Assembly: GCF_029910235.1 (NCBI RefSeq)
Contig: NZ_CP112879.1
Coordinates: forward strand, 81,311-145,310
DNA: 64,000 nt
Source of the DNA: Pseudanabaena galeata CCNP1313
GTDB taxonomy: Bacteria > Cyanobacteriota > Cyanobacteriia > Pseudanabaenales > Pseudanabaenaceae
Direction: 5' to 3'
Shown one piece after another: positions 55,749 to 63,800 of the stretch (positions within the stretch are counted from its first letter, which is position 1; every line of letters starts with the position of its first letter). Under the pieces are notes generated by a model that was not told the origin of the DNA, did no database searches, and saw nothing but the letters and a program-made list of their open reading frames with translations. Position numbers and translations under genes: made by a program.

Positions 55749-56000
55749 CTAGAATCCTCTGATTACCGCAGGGGCAGCGATCGGGTGCGCCTTTTTTAAG
55801 TTGTCTAGAGATCGTTGCAATAAACAACTATTTTGCCTAGATAAAATTGTTGCTTCAGTAAAGTTTTCTAGCTCAATTTCACCGATTTCGATTAGTTGCT
55901 GTCCTTGCTGCTCATGCTGCTCAATCTCCCATAGTATTTCTAGCAAGGGATTGATAAATTCATTGGCTGTAATCAAACTGGTCAGGACTAGCTCGGACAT
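55749..56000 (-). CDS. Small PRTRC-operon protein, unknown
   Basis: An 83-residue acidic, helical protein (LLEILWEIEQHEQQGQQLIE). Overlap-free but tight spacing with both neighbours (2 bases after the stop of protein C, 1 base before the next start) shows it is part of the operon. No family recognised. Confidence 0.5.
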   Translation of the reverse strand: MSELVLTSLITANEFINPLLEILWEIEQHEQQGQQLIEIGEIELENFTEATILSRQNSCLLQRSLDNLKKAHPIAAPAVIRGF

Positions 56001-56002
56001 AC

Positions 56003-56212
56003 TTAGCCCTTTGGTCCTGCTTGTTTACAGATATCCACGAGGACATCTCCATTCGCTTGAACTGTTCGCCGAATTTGTGAGTTTTTGATTCCTTCAAAAT
56101 ACTGACTGAGCGTAGCCTTGATTTGCTCATCACTGCTGCCAATTTCGGGTGGCACTGGGATCGTTTGTCCTTCAACTTTGATGCTGTAGTTAGGTGTAGT
56201 GGTTGTATTCAT
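56003..56212 (-). CDS. PRTRC system protein C, ubiquitin-like
   Basis: A 69-residue protein with the order strand (YSIKVEGQTIPVP), helix (SSDEQIKATLSQYFEGIKNS), strands (QIRRTVQANGDVLVDI) and a flexible tail ending GPKG. A beta-grasp fold with a terminal glycine is what a ThiF E1 needs for adenylation. PRTRC C proteins are known to be ubiquitin-like. Its ATG overlaps the upstream stop by 4 bases. Confidence 0.75.
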   Translation of the reverse strand: MNTTTTPNYSIKVEGQTIPVPPEIGSSDEQIKATLSQYFEGIKNSQIRRTVQANGDVLVDICKQAGPKG

Positions 56213-56550
56213 AGTTGTAGAGCCTGTTGATGTAGTTTAGAAGTTGCTGGTGTAGTTTTCTTTGGAAAATTTCCAAATTCAAGTTTTACGGGTAGTTTCT
56301 GTTCTTCCTCAATTGATTCATCTGGTTCAATTGGAGATGCTAGGTCACTCTCAGCATAGGCTTGGATGATTTCTGCTAGTGGCGCTGGGATCGGTGTGAG
56401 CGCTGATAAGGCGATCGTGCGGATTAGCGGTCTTCCCAAATCTCGACAAATGGAAATAATCACTAGCCTTTCTGGTGATTGTTCGGTTTCAGGTAAAATT
56501 TCAATGCATAGCCGCAGTCGGCTCTGATCTAGGTCTATTAGGTTGGTCAT
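56209..56550 (-). CDS. Probable PRTRC system protein E
   Basis: A 113-residue protein starting at the ATG at 56550 (GTG at 56559 possible). Strands RLRLCIEILPETEQ and RLVIISICRDLGRPLIRTIA, then ALTPIPAPLAEIIQAYAESD, resemble PRTRC protein E, which shows a strand pair followed by a 'PL..AL.GTPAELD..' type segment. The C-terminal part is acidic and then basic. First gene of the PRTRC transcription unit, after a strong hairpin terminator at 56651-56680. Confidence 0.5.
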   Translation of the reverse strand: MTNLIDLDQSRLRLCIEILPETEQSPERLVIISICRDLGRPLIRTIALSALTPIPAPLAEIIQAYAESDLASPIEPDESIEEEQKLPVKLEFGNFPKKTTPATSKLHQQALQL

Positions 56551-56650
56551 GGCTTTCACGCTGTTTAACTTATACGCTTTTACACAAGCACTGGCGCTAG
56601 CCTATTTGTTCTAAAAATTCACAGTGTCGGACTTCCCTATTGTAAAAAAA

Positions 56651-56680
56651 AGTAAAACCCTCACAGTGAGGATTTTACTT
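56651..56680 (-). terminator. Intrinsic terminator separating the SSB-side genes from the PRTRC operon
   Basis: AGTAAAACCCTCAC and GTGAGGATTTTACT (one mismatch) form a roughly 13-bp stem flanked by A-runs (plus strand upstream) and T's, good on either strand. It lies just past the stop of the 56686-57180 gene. Confidence 0.7.
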
Positions 56681-56685
56681 TTTAC

Positions 56686-57180
56686 TTAGGCTGCATTTTC
56701 CATCCGTCTTGGTTGGGATTTGATGCCAACGGGGATAGGACTGTGCGAAGGGAAAACTCGCAGACGAGATTCTGTAAATACCCGAAACTTCGCTGTATGA
56801 TTCTTGCCGCTATTATTCGCAACCAGATAAACTCTTGCGTCAACGATCGCTTCAATTGTCGCATCGGGTAATTCTGGTCGTGGATATAATGGGAACTCAG
56901 CGCTGCGCTCCTGTAAGAATAATTCCACAAGACTTGTAAACTTCTGCTTAGCTTGGAGAATGTCGATATCAACAATCAGCTTGGCTCTAGACCATGTTAC
57001 AAATGCTTGTTGCTCCATGCTGTCACTGCTCTTGGGTTTGCAACTCCATTGAACACCTTTCTTCGAGACTCGTGGCAATAGTAAACATTGATAGCCTTTA
57101 TGTGAGTAAATCATCGTAACCTTCTTTGCATCTAGTTGGGCATGAACTTCAAGCGATAGCGATAAAAAAAGAACAAACAT
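56686..57180 (-). CDS. Hypothetical protein
   Basis: A 164-residue basic protein if started at the ATG at 57180; an ATG at 57114 would remove a signal-like N terminus (MFVLFLSLSLEVHA). The body alternates strands and helices (YQCLLLPRVSKKGVQWSC; FTSLVELFLQERSA; DARVYLVANNSG). Located between SSB and the PRTRC operon in its own hairpin-bounded unit. No family recognised. Confidence 0.5.
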   Translation of the reverse strand: MFVLFLSLSLEVHAQLDAKKVTMIYSHKGYQCLLLPRVSKKGVQWSCKPKSSDSMEQQAFVTWSRAKLIVDIDILQAKQKFTSLVELFLQERSAEFPLYPRPELPDATIEAIVDARVYLVANNSGKNHTAKFRVFTESRLRVFPSHSPIPVGIKSQPRRMENAA

Positions 57181-57218
57181 TCGCTTGCGGCAAATATCTG
57201 TTCTTTTTTAGAGAAGTT

Positions 57219-57259
57219 GTTTCAGAGAGAGGATTAGCAAAGTAAATTCTCTCTGAAAC
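57219..57259 (-). terminator. 12-bp perfect hairpin downstream of ssb
   Basis: GTTTCAGAGAGA (57219-57230) and its exact complement (57248-57259) frame a 17-base loop directly after the ssb stop. No T-run follows on the minus strand, so it may act with a factor, or stabilise the mRNA. Confidence 0.5.
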
Positions 57260-57265
57260 AGTTAG

Positions 57266-57679
57266 CTAAAAATCATCATCGTATGCAGTAGTTGGCTCAT
57301 ATTCTTCATCAGCATCATCGGCATTCTTTCTCTCAACATCAATAAAGTTAAGAGATTGGGCGCTGATGACTGTACGTGCATGATGTTTCTTATCTTTCTT
57401 AGATTGATATCCTTCTGGTTGGGATAGTACTCCCACTACTTCCACAAAACGTCCTGACTGAGCACGTTCTTCTGCATACTCGGCAGTACCATTCCAACAA
57501 ACAACTTTTACCCAAAGTGGCTCTTGGTTGATCCAATTACCATCGTTGTCTCTGCGCGGTTTGGGCTGTACAGCAAGGCTAAAGTCTAATACATCCTTAC
57601 CGCTAGTTCTAGTTTGACGGACTGGGGAGACAATACCAATATAGCCAGAGACAACTACTGTATTTATTGAATTACACAT
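57266..57679 (-). CDS. ssb: Single-stranded DNA-binding protein
   Basis: A 137-residue OB-fold protein: VVVSGYIGIVSPVRQTRTSG, FSLAVQPKPRR, PLWVKVVCWNGTAEYAEERA and GRFVEVVGVLSQPEGY are the SSB strands. The acidic tail ends YEPTTAYDDDF, the partner-binding tip (DDDF in place of DDIPF). Plasmid SSBs coat transferred single strands and support replication. Bounded by hairpins on both sides. Confidence 0.88.
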   Translation of the reverse strand: MCNSINTVVVSGYIGIVSPVRQTRTSGKDVLDFSLAVQPKPRRDNDGNWINQEPLWVKVVCWNGTAEYAEERAQSGRFVEVVGVLSQPEGYQSKKDKKHHARTVISAQSLNFIDVERKNADDADEEYEPTTAYDDDF

Positions 57680-57747
57680 CGATTTATACCTGTTTAGGAA
57701 TCACTTCACGAACTTCTACGCGATAGCGTTTCCGTTCCCATAGATGC

Positions 57748-57784
57748 CATAACTCTCTAGTAAATTATTTGCTAGAGAGTTATG
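57748..57784 (-). terminator. 13-bp perfect hairpin between the ATPase and ssb
   Basis: CATAACTCTCTAG (57748-57760) pairs exactly with CTAGAGAGTTATG (57772-57784), loop 11 bases. No T-run follows on the minus strand. Confidence 0.5.
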
Positions 57785-57810
57785 GTTATATAGCATGGTT
57801 GGCTTTAAAT

Positions 57811-59019
57811 CTAGAATTCAAGCTGGGAGTTAATATCAGTGGCAATCAAGGAATATTGTCCTGGATATCTAGACGATGAGATGTCGATTAGGTTTTGAGC
57901 AAGTTCAACTACATATCCTTTTACTCCAAGCCATTCAAGCATTAAGGCTTCGCACACTTCTTTAATTTGCACTGCGGTCATGTTTTCACTGCTGAATTTT
58001 GGCTTTAATCCAGTGGCATCGGCTCCATACAAATCGATGCTTGCTTCAATCACTTTGCCCGTTGGTTGTTGGGTCACAGCTAAAAGTGCCTTAAATGCTG
58101 CTTTGGCTGGGTTATCTTGTCTGCTGGTCGCGGGAGCAGATGGTTGAACATTAGGACTAGGAATATTAGTCTCAATGAATGTGGCGACATGACCATTAGT
58201 ACTGGCGATCGCGGCGACATGACCGTTTGTACTTGCAATTTGGGCAATACTGTCGTTGCTGGCAACTGCGGCGATCGCATAGGCAGGTTGCTCCTGTACT
58301 GCATATATTGGTGTTATATCCCTTGTTGGAACAACTGCGGCTGTACTTGGGGATGATGTGTCATTCAACCAATTCTGAACAATCTCTGCAAATTTCTTGC
58401 CTGGCTTGGGATAGATGCCACTGCTGATTTCAGGACATCTACTTTTAGAGATCATTAGGGTATTCTGGTCGTCCAATAATCCACAGATGTCTAGTTCGTA
58501 TTCACTGCCTTCCTTTTGAATCGGGGCTGTGCCAATCTTGCGAACACTGGTGATTTTCTGTTTGCCTGCAATTTCGGTAGCTCCATATTCATATTCGATT
58601 TTTGATCGCATCGTGGCGATGATGTGGCAGCTTGAACTGATGATTTTGTCCCATAGTTGGCGTTCTATGGGGCGGATTTTTGCCCAGTTGCGGACATCGC
58701 TGCCAACTGAGTCTAGTTCCGCGTACCATGCGTGGGATAGGGAGTCGATAATCAGGTAATCAAATCCTGATTCTTCGGCACTTTCAATCGCGTTGTAATA
58801 TTGGCTTGGTCCGAATTTGCTTAGTTCGAGTACCTCGAAGTTAAACAAGTTGCCATACTTGCGGCTTGAACCATGTTCGGTGTCAATCAATCCAATTCTT
58901 TTGCCCAAGCATGATGCTAGTTGGAGGGCTGTGTAGGTTTTGCCACATCCTGGTGGGCCATATAGAGCCATCCGCAGTTTGATGTTTTCTTTGGTCGCTT
59001 TCTGAAATGAGTAAGTCAT
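57811..59019 (-). CDS. RecA/Sak4-like ATPase
   Basis: A 402-residue protein with Walker A YGPPGCGKTYTALQL near residue 20 and Walker B FDYLIIDSLSHAW near 85-97, spacing typical of the Sak4/RecA-type ATPases found in phages and plasmids. The N-terminal 220 residues form the ATPase. The C-terminal region is low-complexity, with an internal duplication (IASTNGHVAAIA / STNGHVATFI) and a helical end. It may act in replication or single-strand annealing with the neighbouring SSB; that is inference. Confidence 0.72.
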   Translation of the reverse strand: MTYSFQKATKENIKLRMALYGPPGCGKTYTALQLASCLGKRIGLIDTEHGSSRKYGNLFNFEVLELSKFGPSQYYNAIESAEESGFDYLIIDSLSHAWYAELDSVGSDVRNWAKIRPIERQLWDKIISSSCHIIATMRSKIEYEYGATEIAGKQKITSVRKIGTAPIQKEGSEYELDICGLLDDQNTLMISKSRCPEISSGIYPKPGKKFAEIVQNWLNDTSSPSTAAVVPTRDITPIYAVQEQPAYAIAAVASNDSIAQIASTNGHVAAIASTNGHVATFIETNIPSPNVQPSAPATSRQDNPAKAAFKALLAVTQQPTGKVIEASIDLYGADATGLKPKFSSENMTAVQIKEVCEALMLEWLGVKGYVVELAQNLIDISSSRYPGQYSLIATDINSQLEF

Positions 59020-59041
59020 AGGTAATTTTCCTTATATGTAA

Positions 59042-59112
59042 ATATCAATGGATTTCTTCTAGAGAGCCTCGCTAGAGGACTGATGAAAGTCTCTATGCGT
59101 GACTTTCTAGAA
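59042..59112 (-). terminator. Hairpin region between the VWA and ATPase genes
   Basis: GAAAGTC (59085-59091) and GACTTTC (59101-59107) form a stem with a 9-base loop, nested within TTCTAGA..TCTAGAA. It lies right after the VWA stop. Weak as a terminator. Confidence 0.4.
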
Positions 59113-59116
59113 TTAG

Positions 59117-60571
59117 TTAGATCGTGAATAGGATGTCTATTTCTGAGTCGTCGTTTAGGTTGTCTATCGTCGTGTAGCGATCGCATAGGTCGCCGATCGT
59201 TGCCTCGGCGGAATCCTGATTACCATCGGCAATCAGGATTCCGTAGCAACTAAATTCATACTTTTTCTTGGCTTGTTGCCACTGTTCTATAAAGTCCTGT
59301 GATGGTATGTCTAGTCCATCGGTAATTAGCACAACATCGGCTTTTCGAGATTTTTCATGCTGTTTAATGGACTCCAATGCTCCCGTCAAGGCGGCGGTAA
59401 AGCTCGTATCATTACCGTTGTAGAACTTTTCGATACAGTCAAGGACGCGATTGGGATCTGGTGCGGTTCCTGCAAAATCATCTGTCCGCTCAACTCTTCC
59501 TGTGAAGTGCAAAATACGGCAATGACGCTTTTGCATTACGGCGATACTCAGTAATGCTAGGGCTACGGCTTTACTCCAAATCTCGGCGCTTCCTTCCATT
59601 GAGCCACTAGAATCCAAACAGATGACAATCGGTCCTTTGGCTAGTGGTTCGCGGCTAATTAGTTCGCGTTGCAGTAGTGAGCGTTCGATGAAACCTTGGG
59701 CAAATACTGGAAACAGGGCGGGAATTGTGAGCTTGACTAGTTCACAGGGTAATAACCTCGTTAAGTCATTGCCAGTAGTTACACCAATCATTTCTGTCCG
59801 TCCTTCAATCACTTTGGAGCGCTGCATTTTGGCGGCGATCGCAATTTTCTTGCCCGCCAGTTGGGCGATCGCTTGTAATTTGGGTGCTGCTTGCAGTCTT
59901 TGCGCTAGTTGTAGCTTATCCGCAACTTTTAGCTTCTCCTCGGTCGTGCGATCGCCTCCACCACCAAGAGCAGCTAGGCTTTCTTCCATAATTTCTAGGT
60001 CAGCTTCGGCTCTCGCGATGCCGATGATTAAGGCGGCTCCTATTTTTGTTTCGGTAATTGAGTCGGCATAGTCTTCACAAGCTTTTCGGGTAGCGATACC
60101 TTTTTGCTTCAACCCTTGCACCATTTGCATGAGTTCAGATGTGGGCGGTTGCCCTGCGAGCATTTCAAAGATGCCCCGAATCTGTTTTCTGATTAGCTCT
60201 GGGTCTTCTAATCGTTGATCTGGCTCTGGTAACATCTCGGCGATCGCTTTGCAGATTGCGGTTGTACCGATTCCTGCAAGAAATTCATCGCCATTTAGTC
60301 GGTTGCTAAATTGCTGAAAAGCTTCTAGCTCGGTCATTTGTTGGTGAATGGCAATCCAGATTTTGTTTTCTGGCTTGATGTCACTATCTTCAAGGCGGTT
60401 AGGCTGGCGATCGTACAGGCGGTGATAAGTTTCATCGGTGAATGTGTCAAAGTTATAGATTTTTGTCTCGCCTTCGCTGATTACTTCACATAGTCGCTCT
60501 GAACCTTCTTTGAAATCTCGCGCACAAATTTCTGTCCATTTCGGGACTGCATATACTAATGGAGATGGCAT
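59117..60571 (-). CDS. VWA-domain protein, partner of MoxR
   Basis: A 484-residue protein. The C-terminal von Willebrand A domain has a complete MIDAS: DSSGS in PIVICLDSSGSMEGS (about residue 315) and VLITDGLD later. The N-terminal 300 residues are helical, with an Ala/Gln-rich coiled stretch (EKLKVADKLQLAQRLQAAPK). MoxR ATPases and VWA proteins commonly act together as chaperones in metal-cofactor loading or complex remodelling, and the MoxR gene lies directly upstream. Confidence 0.82.
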   Translation of the reverse strand: MPSPLVYAVPKWTEICARDFKEGSERLCEVISEGETKIYNFDTFTDETYHRLYDRQPNRLEDSDIKPENKIWIAIHQQMTELEAFQQFSNRLNGDEFLAGIGTTAICKAIAEMLPEPDQRLEDPELIRKQIRGIFEMLAGQPPTSELMQMVQGLKQKGIATRKACEDYADSITETKIGAALIIGIARAEADLEIMEESLAALGGGGDRTTEEKLKVADKLQLAQRLQAAPKLQAIAQLAGKKIAIAAKMQRSKVIEGRTEMIGVTTGNDLTRLLPCELVKLTIPALFPVFAQGFIERSLLQRELISREPLAKGPIVICLDSSGSMEGSAEIWSKAVALALLSIAVMQKRHCRILHFTGRVERTDDFAGTAPDPNRVLDCIEKFYNGNDTSFTAALTGALESIKQHEKSRKADVVLITDGLDIPSQDFIEQWQQAKKKYEFSCYGILIADGNQDSAEATIGDLCDRYTTIDNLNDDSEIDILFTI

Positions 60572-60596
60572 ATTTTAGTTCTGGTTATTTAGATAG

Positions 60597-60623
60597 AAAG
60601 GGAGCGTAATTCACGCTCCCTTT
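60597..60623 (-). terminator. 11-bp perfect hairpin between MoxR and VWA genes
   Basis: AAAGGGAGCGT (60597-60607) and ACGCTCCCTTT (60613-60623) with loop AATTC. GC-rich stem, no long T-run afterwards; may attenuate or protect the message. Confidence 0.55.
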
Positions 60624-60633
60624 AACGTTGTCT

Positions 60634-61848
60634 CTATGCTCCGTACAAAATCTCGCTGACTTTGGCTAGCAATGGCTTTTTCTTCGATTCGATTTCAAGC
60701 ACGACTTGCTGGGCTTTCTTAGCTTTGTGTGGATACTGAGTAATCATGCTTTGTAGCCGATCTGTCATATTTCTCAGATCTGACAAGACTCCTGTGCCTT
60801 CGGTTGCCCAGTTTTCCTTCTCCTGTTTTGTACCGAAAGTTGGACAGGTTCCTAGTTGGGAGATCGCTTCAGTGATCGCTATCAAGGTTTCCTGTGCTTG
60901 GATGTTTAGGGGATTTCCAACCTTGGCGACGATTTTGGCGATCGCAGTCTTTTCTCTGGGGTGATTCCAGATGACGTGGTTGAGAATCTCAAATGAGTCT
61001 TCGCTTACTTCTGTTTCTCCTTGTAAGAAGGCGTAAGCTCTCAAAATCATCACCATCTGCACATATTTTCTGGTGCTTGCCACAAAGTTTTCTTTCTTGA
61101 ATTCCCGTTGCAGATCGACTAGAGAATCGACTACTTGACTGGTGAATGGCAGTTTCTGCACTTGCGTCTGCATCTGCTCCAGTTCAGCTAAGCTCAGTAC
61201 GGTTGTTACTTTAGGGGCGATCGCGTTGCCTGTCTTGCGTAATAGCAATGTTCTCAGGTCTTCATCACCTAAGTAATCAACCATGTACCGCAAACTCAAC
61301 CGATCCCAAAATGCTCCATCTTCTTCGCCATCCAGTAATTCGTTGGAGCAGCCAATCATGGTGATTAATGGTGACTGGAGTTTGATTTTGCCGTTTAGGA
61401 ATTCGCGTTCGTTCATCAGTCCTAGTGCTGAATTACGAACAATGCTGTTAGCTTTGCCAATTTCATCCATTAAGGCTAAGTGCGCTTCAGGCAACATGGC
61501 TTCGGTATCGCGAACAAATTTACCTTTCTGTAATTCCGCAAGGTCTGGCGCTCCCAATACTTCTTCAGCGACGGTGGTTTTGGTCATCAGGTAATGAAAG
61601 AATGTCGTTCCTGATATTGCGTCTGAGACGGCTTTGGCAAGTTCGGTTTTGCCTGTGCCTGGTTGTCCTCCCAAAAAGACGTGCATCTTGGCAAGGAGTC
61701 CCACCATAATCAGGTCGATCGCTTCGCTGCGATCTAAGTACACTACTTTCAATTCTTCGCGGAGTTGTTGCAGTTTAACTGTAGGTACTACTGATGGTGT
61801 GGTTGCTTTTACTTTGCCGTTGGTCTGCGCTATATCTGTGGCTATCAT
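60634..61848 (-). CDS. MoxR-family AAA+ ATPase
   Basis: A 404-residue AAA+ chaperone starting at the ATG at 61848; a TTG at 61941 would overlap the upstream gene. Walker A GGQPGTGKTELAKAV near residue 65, Walker B ALMDEIGKAN near 130, FLNGKIKLQSPLITMIGCSN with sensor 1 asparagine, and a DRLSLRYMVDYL arginine-finger segment. It pairs with the VWA protein just downstream. Substrate unknown. Confidence 0.87.
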   Translation of the reverse strand: MIATDIAQTNGKVKATTPSVVPTVKLQQLREELKVVYLDRSEAIDLIMVGLLAKMHVFLGGQPGTGKTELAKAVSDAISGTTFFHYLMTKTTVAEEVLGAPDLAELQKGKFVRDTEAMLPEAHLALMDEIGKANSIVRNSALGLMNEREFLNGKIKLQSPLITMIGCSNELLDGEEDGAFWDRLSLRYMVDYLGDEDLRTLLLRKTGNAIAPKVTTVLSLAELEQMQTQVQKLPFTSQVVDSLVDLQREFKKENFVASTRKYVQMVMILRAYAFLQGETEVSEDSFEILNHVIWNHPREKTAIAKIVAKVGNPLNIQAQETLIAITEAISQLGTCPTFGTKQEKENWATEGTGVLSDLRNMTDRLQSMITQYPHKAKKAQQVVLEIESKKKPLLAKVSEILYGA

Positions 61849-61886
61849 TTTGATTTTCTCTCTATTTTTAAAGAAGTTTTGTGGTT

Positions 61887-61918
61887 GCTTAGGAATAGCT
61901 GATTGGCTACTCCTAAGC
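61887..61918 (-). terminator. 13-bp hairpin between the 353-residue gene and MoxR
   Basis: GCTTAGGAATAGC (61887-61899) and GCTACTCCTAAGC (61906-61918), one mismatch, 6-base loop. It ends a few bases past the upstream gene's stop. Confidence 0.5.
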
Positions 61919-61924
61919 TCTTCG

Positions 61925-62986
61925 CTAGAAGCCGATATCAAATAGGTTGTCTTCGATATCAGCTTCTGGGTCGGGATCTATACTGATTTCTTGCTGAAGT
62001 GTTTCTGCTTCTGGTTGTTGTTCAGGAATAGTAGGAGGATCGGTTGGTTTTACTTCAGTTTTTGTGGAAGCTGTGGTTGCCATTCCATTTAGAGCTTCCA
62101 CACAACGTTGTTTTAGTTGGGCAAGTTTATCGGTCAGAGTGTCAGAGCGGAATTGTAATAGCTCTGAGAGCATCTTGGTTTTGTCTTCTACTTCCCGATA
62201 TACTCGTAGTTGGTTTTGCAGGGTGCTGCCTTTGGTTTCTGATGCTTTCTGCGGATCTAGCAGGTCGTCTAGGTAGCCTGACATTGCCTGTACTTCTTTC
62301 TCTAGTGATTGCCTCGCGATGATGTCCATGTCACCGATTCCTGCGATCGGCATCCAGCGCATATAGTTCTCCCTATGGATTAGGGGTAGCAATTCCCGAA
62401 ATGCTTTCAGTTCTGTCCTAAACCGACGGGCGACAAAGTATGTGCCGCCTTTTTCTCGAAATGGGACTCCAGACTTTTTGACAAATTCAGTCAGCATGGC
62501 GCGGATTTCTTTGCTGGTGATCTCTTGACTCCATGCATACCATTTGTCAAAGGTGGCTTTGGCAATTGTAATCAGTGATTCATATTCGCTACTCCAGTCT
62601 TCTTGTTTCCAATTGGTTGACTCGTTGCTTTTGTCAAAGCTATAGGAGGCGAGTTGGCTATAGCGGAGCTTTTTGTCTTTTTCGTTCTTGTTCTCTAGGA
62701 CAAATCCATAAACCAGTACGCCATTATTCGAGATTTGACGAATTAACAGATCGTGACTGGTGAGTTGGGTTTGAGTTTTGGAACGGGCATGTTTGAATGC
62801 GCTCAGTTTGTTGGGACTTTCAGGCAAATAGCCATAGTCTAGGTTGACTTGTTGGGCTGCTTGCTTCAGTGTTTGTTCACTCAGTCGAGTTTCGGCACAA
62901 ATTGACCATGCAATCAAGTCTCCTAAGTACTCGGCTCCTCTGTCGATCAAGGCTTGCTGTGTAGCAATCATTGCTGTTGTATTCAT
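61925..62986 (-). CDS. Hypothetical protein of the MoxR/VWA neighbourhood
   Basis: A 353-residue, mainly helical protein (LKAFRELLPLIHRENYMRWM; KTKMLSELLQFRSDTLTDKL), ending in an acidic, Pro/Glu-rich tail. No enzymatic motif is visible. It is upstream of moxR on the same strand, so the three may form a functional module. A family name cannot be given with confidence. Confidence 0.6.
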   Translation of the reverse strand: MNTTAMIATQQALIDRGAEYLGDLIAWSICAETRLSEQTLKQAAQQVNLDYGYLPESPNKLSAFKHARSKTQTQLTSHDLLIRQISNNGVLVYGFVLENKNEKDKKLRYSQLASYSFDKSNESTNWKQEDWSSEYESLITIAKATFDKWYAWSQEITSKEIRAMLTEFVKKSGVPFREKGGTYFVARRFRTELKAFRELLPLIHRENYMRWMPIAGIGDMDIIARQSLEKEVQAMSGYLDDLLDPQKASETKGSTLQNQLRVYREVEDKTKMLSELLQFRSDTLTDKLAQLKQRCVEALNGMATTASTKTEVKPTDPPTIPEQQPEAETLQQEISIDPDPEADIEDNLFDIGF

Positions 62987-63038
62987 GGCTTTAAATTTTG
63001 GCTATTGGTTTGTTTTGTTGAATATTGGTTGGTTGATT

Positions 63039-63064
63039 GGCGAATTGCTAATAGCTAATCGCCT
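63039..63064 (-). repeat. Imperfect hairpin upstream of the 353-residue gene
   Basis: GGCGAATTGCT and AGCTAATCGCC (9 of 11 complementary) are separated by 3-4 bases. It is another member of the series of hairpins found in almost every gap of this block. Confidence 0.4.
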
Positions 63065-63223
63065 CTACGCACTCTTCCGCTTTTTATGCCAATACTTGCG
63101 CTGACGACGAGTTTGCCAGTGAATTTGTGGATGCTTTTCTTCTATGTGATGATGCTCTGGTTGGATGGCGATCGCTAATAGCAACAGCCCGCACAAGATA
63201 CTTTTGGTTCTATGTAATGTCAT
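63065..63223 (-). CDS. Short hydrophobic-basic protein, unknown
   Basis: A 52-residue frame with an N-terminal hydrophobic segment (TKSILCGLLLLAIAI) and a His/Arg/Lys-rich tail (HPQIHWQTRRQRKYWHKKRK). It may be a small membrane protein or a secreted basic peptide. It lies between two genes of the block, downstream of the terminator at 63236-63269. Coding status is uncertain because no database support can be seen. Confidence 0.35.
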   Translation of the reverse strand: MTLHRTKSILCGLLLLAIAIQPEHHHIEEKHPQIHWQTRRQRKYWHKKRKSA

Positions 63224-63235
63224 ATTTATTTCCAT

Positions 63236-63269
63236 AAAAAAGTAGCCTCCCGATTGAAATCAGGAGGCT
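63236..63269 (-). terminator. Rho-independent terminator
   Basis: AGCCTCCCGAT (63244-63254) and ATCAGGAGGCT (63259-63269) give an 11-bp stem (one wobble), loop TGAA; on the minus strand a run of six T's follows. It terminates the gene at 63297-63800. Confidence 0.82.
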
Positions 63270-63296
63270 TTTGGGTGGTTAGAATCGTTGCAAGTT

Positions 63297-63800
63297 TTAG
63301 GTGGGTGAATCCACGGCAAACTCGGCTTGTAGCCTTAATTTATTGGCTGCGTAGGCTTGTTTTGCAGTCAGGAATGGATGGGCGATTACATAGGAGCTAA
63401 ATCCGCCATCGGAACGGATAAAACATACTACTACTTGCTTTTCTGGCTTATATTCGTTGATTTGCCTCTTTTCTTCTCCTTGAAAGGGATTTGGATAGCC
63501 TGATTCTGTGGCTATTCTCTTGACAGTGGTGAGACTCAGATAGCTACCATAGCTCTCCGAGTTTAGCCAACGTTGATAGGGATTTATGCCAATTTGTGAT
63601 GTTTTGGATAGGCTCACGTCAATGACGATTGCTCCTCTTCCTTCACTTTCGTAGCCATTCCATGCTACGGCTAGTATTAGTTCTAAGTTCACGCGAATAA
63701 ATTCTACATGGCTCTGCCTTGATTCACTTCCAGTTGGTAAATCTGACAGATTGTATTTCAAGCTCATTGGTTCAATCCTTTTCCTCAATTTAATTTTCAT
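63297..63800 (-). CDS. Hypothetical plasmid protein
   Basis: A 167-residue protein with a clear GCAGGAG ribosome-binding site before its ATG at 63800. Strand/helix alternation (LELILAVAWNGYESEGRGAI; KQVVVCFIRSDGGFSSYVIA) suggests a compact alpha/beta fold. A strong terminator follows. No family recognised; leading position in the minus-strand block suggests a plasmid housekeeping role. Confidence 0.5.
   Translation of the reverse strand: MKIKLRKRIEPMSLKYNLSDLPTGSESRQSHVEFIRVNLELILAVAWNGYESEGRGAIVIDVSLSKTSQIGINPYQRWLNSESYGSYLSLTTVKRIATESGYPNPFQGEEKRQINEYKPEKQVVVCFIRSDGGFSSYVIAHPFLTAKQAYAANKLRLQAEFAVDSPT

Noticed and set aside
56682..56975. 97-codon minus-strand frame overlapping the 56686-57180 gene
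   Set aside because: It lies in another frame of a longer, better-looking gene; composition is shadow-like (many Ser/Arg/Leu).
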